From an uncultured Clostridium sp. (lineage in GTDB: Bacteria > Bacillota > Clostridia > Clostridiales > Clostridiaceae), in contig CALBDU010000047.1 of NCBI GenBank assembly GCA_937927335.1, forward strand, positions 1 to 44,298: a stretch of DNA of 44,298 nt. Reading direction: 5' to 3'. Shown here one piece after another: positions 1-7,386 of this stretch. The notes beneath the pieces were generated by a model, which searched no databases, had not been told where the DNA came from, and saw only the letters and a program-made list of their open reading frames with translations. Numbering within the stretch: the first letter of the stretch is position 1; each line of letters begins with the position of its first letter. Position numbers and translations under genes: made by a program.

Positions 1-86
1 TAAATTATCTCAAAATATCAAATTAATTACGAGGTACGTATGTTTGAGCGTTTACGATTCTAATCTCATTCCCCAGCTAAAATATA

Positions 87-122
87 AAAATCAAGGATTT
101 CATTTTTAAAACCCTTGATTTT
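87..122 (-). terminator. Original terminator of tRNA-Thr, displaced by the insertion
   Basis: The inverted repeat AAAATCAAGG (87-96) and its complement (113-122) flank a 16-nt loop, and on the minus strand the stem runs into a T tract. It lies immediately beyond the 3' tRNA fragment at 124-172. The simplest reading is that it terminated tRNA-Thr before the element inserted and separated the two. I see no gene in 1-86. Confidence 0.7.
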
Positions 123-123
123 C

Positions 124-172
124 TTTGGAGCTCCCGAAGGGATTCGAACCCACGACCTACTGATTACGAATC
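124..172 (-). repeat. Distal attachment-site repeat: 3' fragment of tRNA-Thr
   Basis: This 49-bp stretch matches 12734-12782 with one mismatch (145 versus 12755). It covers the encoded CCA, the acceptor and T arms and the 3' part of the anticodon arm of tRNA-Thr. The 5' half of the tRNA is missing here, so it is not a functional gene. It is the copy of the attachment site left at the far end of the element. Confidence 0.9.
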
Positions 173-238
173 TCGTGGATAACTTCATCGCTTCTAAAGC
201 ATTGATTCTATGCGGTTTACGTTTATTATGCCTTTTGC

Positions 239-251
239 TAGACCTACTGAT
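239..251 (+). repeat. Extra copy of the attachment-core motif TAGACCTACTGA
   Basis: TAGACCTACTGATT occurs just inside the left end of the element. It shares GACCTACTGATTA with the tRNA anticodon arm in both attachment repeats. It also shares TAGACCTACT with both arms of the hairpin at 12633-12686 near the other end. Extra copies near both ends could be accessory integrase-binding sites, but that is inference. Confidence 0.45.
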
Positions 252-343
252 TAAAGTCATATCTTAGTATACTTATATCAGATTTATAAGTTTATGTTTT
301 AACTTTACTTCATATATTTTACCTTAAAACATTAATTACTTCA

Positions 344-1468
344 TTAGATTTTTGTTGTATCCTTTAGTATAGAATTATTTAACCCTCTGCCTTCTAAAAA
401 AATATTTCTCTCAGCCAAAATGTCATTAACATATTCAAATTCGTTTATAGTTTTAGGATAAACTTCATTTAAATCAAGTATGTTATCATATAATTTATTA
501 TCATTAAATAAATCTACTGCACTTTTAATAAATCTAATATCTTTTTTATTAAAAGCATTAATGTAATCTATAATTTTTTGTTTATAACCATCTTCAATAG
601 AATTGATATAAGCGATATATCCTTTTATTACTTCATTTTTACTATAATCTCCTGAAATAATTGCCCTATGTATCATCGCTCTAACTAAACGTTTATACTC
701 TTTTGGGGCCTTCAACTCTGAATTATGAATTATAACACCTGTTACAGTTTTCTTTGATTTCTTCCCAATAAATCGGGTCTTATTATCATTTAATTTAAAT
801 AACTCTGACTCAGATATTTTCTTTATCATTGGGTAAATGGATTTTAAGACAACCTTATTATCACCAGAAAATGTTAAATCATCTGCATACCTACTATATG
901 TAATATCCCTCCTGCTACAGTATTTTGCAATTCTACTATCTAATTTAACACATATTAAGTTAGATAAATATGGTGCAGTTACTGAACCTTGAGGTAATAT
1001 ATTATCATAAGTACATGCATTAGCCAACCAGTTAGAGACTGAAATGTTATAACCCAGACTATTGAATAATTCAACTATCTGCTTACGTGATATGGATGGG
1101 AAAAAATTTTCAAAATCCATCTTTAGAATGAAGACTTTATCAGCATGTACAGACGCATTTTTCTTTAAAGGATTTTTATTACTTTTAATAAATGCAAAAG
1201 CATAATCAGAACACTTAACCTTATATAAAATATTTTCTAAAATCCAACGTTGCAACATTTTAAGTGCAAATTTAGGCTCAAATATTTTTCTTTTAGTATT
1301 ATTTTTTTTATTTATTTCGAAAATCTTATATTTATTAGTATTATACTTAACTGCATAATAAAATAGCATTTGTTTGCTGAATCCAGTAATAAAACTCATT
1401 GAATCTAAGTCACGGAAAACTGGAATACCTCTCAAGTTTAGTAAATTTGAATCAGTTCTATTTATCAT
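344..1468 (-). CDS. Retron reverse transcriptase
   Basis: This 374-aa reverse transcriptase should copy part of the adjacent RNA (1473-1676) into multicopy single-stranded DNA joined to RNA. Retron hallmarks are all visible. NAxxH is at residues 104-108, immediately before the first catalytic motif (LKMDFENFFPSI, D118). LPQGSVTAPYLSN is near 158-170, YADD at 194-197 and VTG at 242-244. There is no maturase X or endonuclease domain, which argues against a group II intron enzyme. The ATG start is 4 nt past the a2 arm, and its ribosome-binding site (AAGGGAG) lies inside that arm. It is the last gene of a three-part unit: effector, RNA, enzyme. The RNA-DNA hybrid presumably holds the effector in an inactive complex, as established for Eco1-type retrons. 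Confidence 0.93.
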   Translation of the reverse strand: MINRTDSNLLNLRGIPVFRDLDSMSFITGFSKQMLFYYAVKYNTNKYKIFEINKKNNTKRKIFEPKFALKMLQRWILENILYKVKCSDYAFAFIKSNKNPLKKNASVHADKVFILKMDFENFFPSISRKQIVELFNSLGYNISVSNWLANACTYDNILPQGSVTAPYLSNLICVKLDSRIAKYCSRRDITYSRYADDLTFSGDNKVVLKSIYPMIKKISESELFKLNDNKTRFIGKKSKKTVTGVIIHNSELKAPKEYKRLVRAMIHRAIISGDYSKNEVIKGYIAYINSIEDGYKQKIIDYINAFNKKDIRFIKSAVDLFNDNKLYDNILDLNEVYPKTINEFEYVNDILAERNIFLEGRGLNNSILKDTTKI

Positions 1469-1472
1469 TTAA

Positions 1473-1676
1473 CAATATCTCCCTTGCCTAATTTAATTGA
1501 CGACTAAATAACTTGTACTAAACAACGATTTGTTTATTACATGTTATTTAGGCGGTATACCTTGCATATGAATAACTAAGGGAAACAGAACCATTTCCCG
1601 TAAAGTAAAGCTATTGTTATGTACTGAGTAATCAATGCATAAAATCTCTTAACCAAAGTTTCCAAGGGAGATACTG
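1473..1676 (-). ncRNA. Retron msr-msd RNA
   Basis: On the minus strand the RNA begins with CAGTATCTCCCTTG (a1, 1663-1676) and ends with CAAGGGAGATATTG (a2, 1473-1486). The arms pair over 14 positions with one G-U wobble. Inside are a stem GGGAAA/TTTCCC (1580-1599, msr side) and a long hairpin at 1504-1551. In that hairpin CTAAATAAC pairs with GTTATTTAG and further pairing continues inward, making it the likely msd template. The G right after a1 (1662) is the expected priming guanosine by analogy with known retrons. The a1 arm starts at the base after the effector stop codon, and a2 carries the reverse-transcriptase ribosome-binding site. Exact msr/msd boundaries are inferred. Confidence 0.85.
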
Positions 1677-2549
1677 TTAATAGTAATTTGCTTTTATAAC
1701 CGCCATTTTAATTTTATCTACAACAAAGTCTATATTTTTAATATTAGCACTTTGCAAAATATTGTAGCACATTTCTTTACTTTTACGAGTTAGTTTATAA
1801 TAATCCCCATCAATTTTTTTGATTTTTTCCATTAATCTTTCTTTGTACAACAACTTCACAGCTGGCGAATATAATGTTTTAAAATCGACTTTCTTCACAT
1901 CATTATTAATAAACTTCTTAATCATATACAGAAATTGTTCTACATTTATTTCATCATAAAACAATATAATAAACATCATATAATAATGTAATCCAACAAT
2001 ATTATTAATTTCGTATTGTTTGCGTTTTTTATTTCTTAAATATGATTTCAAATTTTTTTCTAATGTATTAATTGCCTCATCAATAGATTTATTATAATAT
2101 ATTACATGTTTGGAATCATTCTGTATTATATATTTTATTGGTCCTAACATAATAAAGCTATCATCATTTTTATATTTGGTCTTTACCAAGGCAATCACTT
2201 TACCAACAATTTCTTCTATACTTGCAAATGCCCCTAATTCGACATATGAACCAACACTTTCACAAACTATACAAATATAATCAACATTGTCTGCTAATAA
2301 TTTTTCTAATTGAAGTAAATTGTAAGATGGCTGACGATTCATCATATCAATAAATAAGTCTTCTGGGTACAATATTCTTATATATTTATTATTTTCAAGT
2401 TTTTTTCTTATTACATCCCTGGATGAAATATTACCTTTTGTACTTGCTCCTCCACATAGAAATACATCTAATGTATTACGTCCTATCTTAGTAAATATTT
2501 CACTATAAATTTTGTTTAATATCTTTTGGTGTTCATACTGCCTATTCAT
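1677..2549 (-). CDS. Retron effector, nucleoside deoxyribosyltransferase-like with winged helix
   Basis: This 290-aa protein resembles the Eco1/Ec86 (St85-type) retron effector. FLCGG is at residues 30-34, YPEDLF at 61-66, LEKLLADNVD at 81-90, ESVGSYVELGAF at 97-108, and SFIMLGP follows. Glutamate E104 of ELGAF is at the expected catalytic position of the nucleoside-deoxyribosyltransferase-like fold. In the Eco1 system this class of effector depletes NAD+ when the retron complex is disturbed by phage, stopping growth. The C-terminal third (about residues 190-285) looks like a winged-helix DNA-binding region. The gene is first in the unit and its TAA stop touches the a1 arm, so effector and RNA should share one transcript. 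Identity is firm; the exact trigger is unknown. Confidence 0.9.
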   Translation of the reverse strand: MNRQYEHQKILNKIYSEIFTKIGRNTLDVFLCGGASTKGNISSRDVIRKKLENNKYIRILYPEDLFIDMMNRQPSYNLLQLEKLLADNVDYICIVCESVGSYVELGAFASIEEIVGKVIALVKTKYKNDDSFIMLGPIKYIIQNDSKHVIYYNKSIDEAINTLEKNLKSYLRNKKRKQYEINNIVGLHYYMMFIILFYDEINVEQFLYMIKKFINNDVKKVDFKTLYSPAVKLLYKERLMEKIKKIDGDYYKLTRKSKEMCYNILQSANIKNIDFVVDKIKMAVIKANYY

Positions 2550-2701
2550 AGTATAGTGTGTACCCCTATTTATTTAAGTAATACTAACTCAAATTTTTTT
2601 ATAAATAATATTTCCTATATATCCAATATTCTACAAATAAGTGAAATATCCTTCAAAATACTAAAAAAATATAATATATATTAAATATTCAAATCTCAAA
2701 T

Positions 2702-2732
2702 AAAAAAGCGGGATTTCTCCTGCTCTTTTTTC
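2702..2732 (-). terminator. Bidirectional terminator between methyltransferase and retron
   Basis: GCGGGA (2708-2713) pairs with TCCTGC (2718-2723) across a TTTC loop. The stem is flanked by A6 on the left and a T-rich run on the right, so it can terminate in either direction. It separates the methyltransferase transcript from the retron unit, which therefore probably has its own promoter in the AT-rich stretch 2550-2700. I could not fix a convincing -35/-10 pair there. Confidence 0.7.
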
Positions 2733-2791
2733 ACAAAACAATATTCTATACGCTTTTTCAAGATAGCTGACTAAGTATCATATTAGTTTTA

Positions 2792-3352
2792 TTACCCGTA
2801 TTGGTTACCCCAGCCATCCCAACCTTCAACTTTTTCTCTTGCAAATAGCTCTATTCTTGGTACATCTCCAAACAGATCAACTATTCTCTTTCTTACTTCC
2901 CCAGGTTTTTTACTATGAATTGTTCTCGTTGCTTCAACTAATTGTCTTACATTGTTACTTACTTTGTATTTTCCCATACTGCCTTTAATGCCTAATATAC
3001 AAATCTCTGTACTTTTTAGTGTCCATGGTGCAAAATTTACATATATATTTCCTTTATTAGATTTCTTAAGCCAAACAAAAGCAATTGTTACATATCTGAA
3101 TCCCCATGCATTTAACACCTGAACTCCTTTATCTAAATGACTATCAGTTACCCACAGAAAGCATGCACAATCCTTATCACTAAGTTGTTTAACAGGTAAA
3201 TTCATAATATCTTTAATCTTCATAGTACCATATTTCTTTTCAAGCGCTTGAAACTCTCTTTTACCATCTTGGTATTTTCTACTCGAATACTTCCAAGGCG
3301 GGTCAGCATAAATTATTTTATATAGCTTATTAGGGAAATTACCTCCCCCCAT
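2792..3352 (-). CDS. MT-A70 family adenine DNA methyltransferase
   Basis: A 186-aa MT-A70-type N6-adenine methyltransferase. The catalytic DPPW motif is at residues 17-20 (IIYADPPWKY). It is followed by FLWVTDSHLDKG, the family's W-rich strand (FRYVTIAFVWLKK) and a C-terminal PRIELFAR motif. I chose the ATG at 3350-3352 because AGAGGT lies 7 nt upstream. A TTG 17 codons earlier (3403) has no ribosome-binding site. MT-A70 enzymes serve in type II restriction systems such as MunI. The broken nuclease gene directly upstream in the same direction supports a restriction-modification pair, with this enzyme protecting host DNA. The target sequence cannot be read from the protein. Confidence 0.88.
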   Translation of the reverse strand: MGGGNFPNKLYKIIYADPPWKYSSRKYQDGKREFQALEKKYGTMKIKDIMNLPVKQLSDKDCACFLWVTDSHLDKGVQVLNAWGFRYVTIAFVWLKKSNKGNIYVNFAPWTLKSTEICILGIKGSMGKYKVSNNVRQLVEATRTIHSKKPGEVRKRIVDLFGDVPRIELFAREKVEGWDGWGNQYG

Positions 3353-3475
3353 ATATCTACCTCTGAAAATACTTGATTCGGTATATATATATTCAAGCTT
3401 CAAGTAGATTAATATACAATTTATTTTTATATAAAAAAACTAATGAAATTAATATAATCAATTACCTTCCTAATG

Positions 3476-4041
3476 CTATAACTCTCGCATTAAACCTAAA
3501 TAGCCTAATAATTTATTATAATCATCTAAAGCTATTTCCATAGGCATACCTTGACTATTAAGTGAGCGAACAAAAGCTTGAATTACTCCTTTTAGTTCAG
3601 GTACTCTTTCATTAATACCTCTTCTCTCATCTTTGTAAAAAATTTTATTTACTTTTGAAAAAAATATTTTATTCATTAGTGTAGAATAAAGAAACAGTTT
3701 ATCAAACATAAAATAATGCATATACTCTTTTTCTTCAGTTATTTTGTTTAACTTCCACATTTCTGATTCAAATGTATCATCGTTGAAATCACATGAATAT
3801 CCTTTTTTTACATTAGCTATTTCAATTCCATTTACATACCAGTCATTAAAGATTGTAGCTTTCCTTTGATGTGGCTTCCTTTTTGTTTCACCTACCATAG
3901 TAATTTCCCAAATAAAAATAACTATATCGCCTTTACATATATTTAAGATGGATCTCATGTATTCGCCCTTATTGGTATGCTTAAATGCCCACTTCCCGCA
4001 CTTTCTACCTTTTTCATTATAATTAATAAAACTATTTTTTT
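3476..4041 (-). pseudogene. C-terminal half of restriction nuclease (EVE/PUA-like), out of frame
   Basis: This frame continues the upstream nuclease ORF after an A7 run (minus strand; 4035-4041). Read in this frame the joint gives GKNSFINYNEKGRKCGKW, then AFKHTNKGEY and GDIVIFIWEIT. That pattern resembles an EVE/PUA-like domain, a fold that reads modified or specific bases. The first ATG in this frame (3956-3958) is internal and overlaps the stop of the N-terminal half, so it is unlikely to be a natural start. Adding one A or removing two would fuse the halves into one protein of about 370 aa. Domain assignment is by pattern only and uncertain. Confidence 0.6.
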
Positions 4042-4590
4042 CCCAGTAGCTGATAAGTATATTACCCAGTGTCTTCTTGTACCCGAATCATAGTGTGGTA
4101 AATAAGAACTTATAGTGTTATCGACCAAATATTTTGATTTAAATGTAAACCAACGTGCGAAAGCTTCTGCATCTATTGATTTAATATACTTCTTATCTAT
4201 ATAATCAAACTTAGTTTTACCAAGGGAATCATCATCTAAAACAATTATGAAGCCTTTTCCATTCTTGTAATATTTATCATACATTTCTTTTCCATGATTC
4301 TTGAATGCCGTAGTTGTCCACTCAACTTCAATATTGTGATATGTATTATCTGTATATATAATTCTAAAATCAGTTATATGTTCTGGTATATTTCTTCCGT
4401 TTTTTAGAATTGACCCTAAAGGAAAATTGGGAATTATTACTTTTATTTGCTTTTTGCTAAAATCCCCCAATATAGAATCAGGATAAAAATTCTTTAATAT
4501 AGCACTACCACCATAATTCAATTCTTCAAAAATATACCTTTGAACAGTATGTTCATCAACAAGTTTCTGTGTTTCCAATTCCCTACTCAT
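3955..4590 (-). CDS. Putative type II restriction nuclease, N-terminal half, frameshifted
   Basis: This ORF starts at an ATG with AAGG 6 nt upstream (TTAAGGTTAGAATG). It reads as ordinary protein to about residue 183 and then as low-quality sequence to its stop, because the frame shifts at the A7 run 4035-4041. Residues around 70-95 (TDFRIIYTDNTYHN, then IEVEW) give an acidic residue followed by E-x-E at a spacing that could be a PD-(D/E)xK-like nuclease core. The position just upstream of the MT-A70 methyltransferase supports a restriction partner. I do not recognise the family by name. The break may be a real mutation, slippage at the homopolymer, or a sequencing error. Confidence 0.6.
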   Translation of the reverse strand: MSRELETQKLVDEHTVQRYIFEELNYGGSAILKNFYPDSILGDFSKKQIKVIIPNFPLGSILKNGRNIPEHITDFRIIYTDNTYHNIEVEWTTTAFKNHGKEMYDKYYKNGKGFIIVLDDDSLGKTKFDYIDKKYIKSIDAEAFARWFTFKSKYLVDNTISSYLPHYDSGTRRHWVIYLSATGKKIVLLIIMKKVESAGSGHLSIPIRANT

Positions 4591-4681
4591 TCTAACCTTA
4601 ACACCTACTAATTCTCACTAATAGTCTACTCATTGTTGAGATTATTGTCATATTACGGAAAACTTATACCTATATTAAAAA

Positions 4682-4714
4682 AATAAAGCAACGGTTATTA
4701 ACCATTGCTTTATT
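4682..4714 (-). terminator. Terminator after the double-HTH gene
   Basis: AATAAAGCAA (4682-4691) pairs with TTGCTTTATT (4705-4714). An inner GGT/ACC stem extends the hairpin, and the minus strand continues into T7. It ends the transcript of the 189-aa gene before the restriction gene. Confidence 0.8.
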
Positions 4715-4740
4715 CTAAATATTCTTTCCATACCAATATA

Positions 4741-5310
4741 TTATATTTTATTCTCATAAACTCCTAAATTGTTATATACCTGGTCTACTGCCTTATCTAC
4801 TGCTTTATTAGTTATAAGTATCCCAAACTCTCGTCTTTTCAAATATACTGTATCTTTTGATACACCATATAATTCACCGATTTCTTTATCAGTATGACAT
4901 TCAATGTACCATAATTCATCTAAACATTCACATGTAATTTTCTTAAAGTCAAGAAATTCACCCATTCCCTTTCTTAATTTTAGATTTTCAAATAGTGAGT
5001 ATTTATTTAATTCTGCCCCTTGAATGCGATATGAAAATTCTTTAATAGTTTTATTCATAAGAATTTCATCTGAAAATATATTTTCTTCACTTAAATTAGT
5101 TTTCTTAATGCCCCATTCAAGCCTTTTTTCCTTTACCTCTTTTTCAGTTATGTCAAATAATACAGCAATCTCATTATTTGTGCAATTTTTATATAAGAAA
5201 AGCATTTCGTTACGCTTTAAATCAGTAAATACAAATTTATAACCATCATCTTTCATCCACGAAAAAATTTCAAATATTGAATCCGCCTGCGAATATTCTC
5301 TTTTAACCAT
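4741..5310 (-). CDS. Double helix-turn-helix protein, function unknown
   Basis: A 189-aa protein with two similar segments, each looking like a helix-turn-helix. One is at about residues 39-70 (LYKNCTNNEIAVLFDITEKE), the other at about 130-165 (DELWYIECHTDKEIGELYGV). Each ends in a matching basic stretch (KRLEWGI and KRREFGI), suggesting an internal duplication. GGAGGG sits 6 nt before the ATG. It precedes the restriction-modification genes and has its own terminator, so a regulator of those genes is possible. I do not recognise a named family. Confidence 0.6.
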   Translation of the reverse strand: MVKREYSQADSIFEIFSWMKDDGYKFVFTDLKRNEMLFLYKNCTNNEIAVLFDITEKEVKEKRLEWGIKKTNLSEENIFSDEILMNKTIKEFSYRIQGAELNKYSLFENLKLRKGMGEFLDFKKITCECLDELWYIECHTDKEIGELYGVSKDTVYLKRREFGILITNKAVDKAVDQVYNNLGVYENKI

Positions 5311-5644
5311 CTAATACCCTCCTAAAACATTTTATTTATAATTGTATTTTAGTCCAACTTTATGTTGTTTACAAGAATTGTATTTGATATAATATAATGG
5401 TAATATTTATGATATGGGGTACAAACTTTATTTAAAGAGGTCTATCTTGTATAAAATTTAATACTTGTTTTTTCTTTCAAAATCAATTAATTTGTATATG
5501 CTCCGATCGAATGTACTATAGTTATATGTATATTAAATATGGGGGCAGTAATTTTATTAATATACCCCCTTATTTAACAATAATTATTTGATTGCTCTGC
5601 TTGAGCTCGGCCGATCATCACAGTCTTTAATTTAAATTAGCATC
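5311..5644. other. Intergenic region upstream of the double-HTH gene
   Basis: I see no gene here. It holds AT-rich sequence that should include the promoter of the 189-aa gene. It also contains a weak hairpin in which GGGGG near 5540 could pair with CCCCC near 5565. Nothing looks like an RNA gene. The right edge, 5645-5682, contains the out-of-frame tail of the resolvase. Confidence 0.4.
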
Positions 5645-5682
5645 TCAACTTTTTCTTCTTTCTCTAATCAATGTCGATTTAC

Positions 5683-6216
5683 TTATCTGGTCATTTCCTC
5701 AACTTCATTATAACTATGTTCCTTTAATAATTCTAAAGCATACTTCAATTGTGTATCAGTAAATTTTTTAGGTCTTCCCTCTTTAAATCCTGCTTTTGTC
5801 CTGGCTACCGCTTTACCACTCTGGGTTCTCTCAATGATTGTGTTTCTCTCCATTTCTGCAACAGCTAAAAGAGTAGTCAAAAAGAACTTTCCCATCGAAG
5901 TATTTTCAAGAAGTCCTATATTTAAAACATGTACAGCTACCCCTTTGCCAAATAGTTCTTGAATTATTTGAATACCTTCAATGGTATTCCTTGCAAGTCT
6001 ATCCAGCTTTGTAACCACGAGGGTATCTCCTGATTTAATTATGTTAACTAAATCTGTAAATACAGGTCGCACTGTTGTACACCCAGTATAGCTTTCTTTT
6101 ATTATTATAGCTGCATCATATTTTTCTAATATTTCTTTTTCCTGCACTTCAAGACCGTTTCCTTTGGATTCCTGACCTTTGGTTGAAACCCTGCATAATC
6201 CGTAAGTTTTACCCAA
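5683..6216 (-). CDS. Serine resolvase/invertase, frameshifted at its C-terminus
   Basis: A 177-aa serine recombinase of the resolvase/invertase family. The nucleophile is S11 (CRVSTKGQ), with D64 and the LDRLARN motif (R73, R76) typical of the catalytic domain. The C-terminal helix-turn-helix starts at about residue 150 (EGRPKKFTDTQL). The reading frame ends early at EEMTR. In another frame the DNA continues DQISKSTLIRERRKS and stops at 5645-5647, which is the usual recognition helix. One base therefore appears to be missing near 5682-5690, and the visible protein lacks its second DNA-binding helix. A candidate recombination site lies just upstream. It may once have resolved element multimers. 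Confidence 0.85.
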   Translation of the reverse strand: MGKTYGLCRVSTKGQESKGNGLEVQEKEILEKYDAAIIIKESYTGCTTVRPVFTDLVNIIKSGDTLVVTKLDRLARNTIEGIQIIQELFGKGVAVHVLNIGLLENTSMGKFFLTTLLAVAEMERNTIIERTQSGKAVARTKAGFKEGRPKKFTDTQLKYALELLKEHSYNEVEEMTR

Positions 6217-6240
6217 GTTTACTCCTCCTTTATGGTTATA

Positions 6241-6309
6241 AGTTTTGACACCAAATTAGATATTGATATTTGATATTTACACAAACAGTATCAAAACTGT
6301 TAAGTTTTG
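6241..6309. promoter_or_regulatory. Candidate resolvase binding site
   Basis: CAAAACT-GTTA-AGTTTTG is a perfect 7-bp inverted repeat with a 4-bp spacer (6292-6309). A third copy of AGTTTTG is at 6241-6247, close to the resolvase start. Resolvase genes usually have such paired half-sites directly upstream, serving for both recombination and autoregulation. This is inferred from position and symmetry only. Confidence 0.4.
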
Positions 6310-6372
6310 AATATGCCTTATATGAACATACTTTTCATAAAATGTTCTTTAAGGAAGTATAAGTTGATGAAA

Positions 6373-6412
6373 AAAGAAGATTATACCATATATCTTCAGT
6401 GTAATCTTCTTT
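6373..6412. terminator. Bidirectional terminator
   Basis: AAAGAAGATTA (6373-6383) pairs perfectly with TAATCTTCTTT (6402-6412) around an 18-nt loop, with A-rich and T-rich flanks. It separates the GIY-YIG nuclease transcript from the resolvase. Confidence 0.65.
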
Positions 6413-6695
6413 AATAGCTTAATATGGTTAAGTGTGGTTAACTATTTAAAAATATAAAGATTGACTATTTTAGTAACGGCTAATCGTATACGGTAACAGT
6501 TAATTTTCTATGAATGTCTTTAAAAGTCAGTACCAGACTTTCTGGAGGTAAAAAAAATACAACAACCTATTTTACATCAACATCCTTATATTCAATATAT
6601 TTACATACATGGTAGTTAATTTTTAACAACTATATATATAAATGTTATATTATAGAAGAAACTTAATGTATTAATATTATAAATAATTACCTAAT
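6413..6695. other. AT-rich intergenic stretch
   Basis: There is no gene in this stretch. It includes repeated GGTTAA-like words (6426-6445), the palindrome CGTATACG near 6486 and TAACGG/CGGTAAC words around it. These could belong to an operator or origin but I cannot assign them. Confidence 0.3.
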
Positions 6696-7292
6696 CTAAC
6701 CTACTATATTTAAACAATTATGTGTGCCATTCTCTATATCCAGTCCTTTGTAATAATTTATCCAGTACCGTTCTCTTTTCTGCCAATAAACTTTTGCCAT
6801 TTTATTCCGAAAAACTATTTCTGGATTATTGCTAATATTAGCTTTAAAGGTCTTTTCCTTTTGCTCTTTTTTATCCTTATATTCAATAGTATTCATGCTA
6901 CTGTCTACCAGTAACCACCTGCTACTACTCTCAATAACTTTAGTATCAAAATATTTATCAGCAATTTCCCCTCTTGATAATTCTGGTTCTTCATTACAAA
7001 GCTGATTAAAATAAGCAAGTAATTCTTTAGGGGCATTACTGTTTCTTATCAATGCCCCTCTCTCATTTAAATTTCTTGACTTAATTCCTGACATACTCAT
7101 GCCGACATATAATTTGTCTTTTAAGCTAATGATGTATACTCCAGCATCTTCACCGCTTCTATGGTAATTATTATGATGGGTAGTACATAACCCACCCATA
7201 TAAACTTCTTTATCGCATCCAGCAACATTACAAATTCTTTCTATGATTTTTCCTCCTTTCGATTTTAATAAATATTTTTGTTGTTGAAACAA
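6696..7292 (-). CDS. GIY-YIG nuclease with N-terminal zinc-finger motif
   Basis: A protein of up to 198 aa. A Cys/His cluster (CNVAGCDKEVYMGG, then LCTTHHNNYH) at about residues 21-45 looks like a small zinc finger of the kind found in phage HNH-type proteins. It is followed by GVYIISLKDKLYVGMS (about 51-66), which fits the GIY and YIG strands of GIY-YIG nucleases. A conserved-type arginine follows (ERG, about 78). The start is uncertain. The TTG at 7290-7292 lacks a ribosome-binding site. A strong AAAGGAGG lies inside the frame with ATC/ATA codons 4-7 nt downstream (7242-7247), so a rare start codon and a shorter protein are possible. It may be a homing-type or defence nuclease. Confidence 0.65.
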   Translation of the reverse strand: MFQQQKYLLKSKGGKIIERICNVAGCDKEVYMGGLCTTHHNNYHRSGEDAGVYIISLKDKLYVGMSMSGIKSRNLNERGALIRNSNAPKELLAYFNQLCNEEPELSRGEIADKYFDTKVIESSSRWLLVDSSMNTIEYKDKKEQKEKTFKANISNNPEIVFRNKMAKVYWQKRERYWINYYKGLDIENGTHNCLNIVG

Positions 7293-7386
7293 ACTGCTTT
7301 ATTCAGTCTAATTTGTATTATTAGGAGCTTTTATACTTTATCACTTTAAACCCATTATTGAATGAAAGTAGCAGCCATTACATCAT

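Noticed and set aside
344..1468. Group II intron maturase
   Set aside because: There is no maturase X or endonuclease domain and no intron RNA ends. The enzyme has the retron NAxxH and VTG motifs and a paired msr-msd RNA next to it.
5540..5570. G5/C5 hairpin as a terminator
   Set aside because: The stem is only five pairs with a loop of about 20 nt, and no gene ends next to it.
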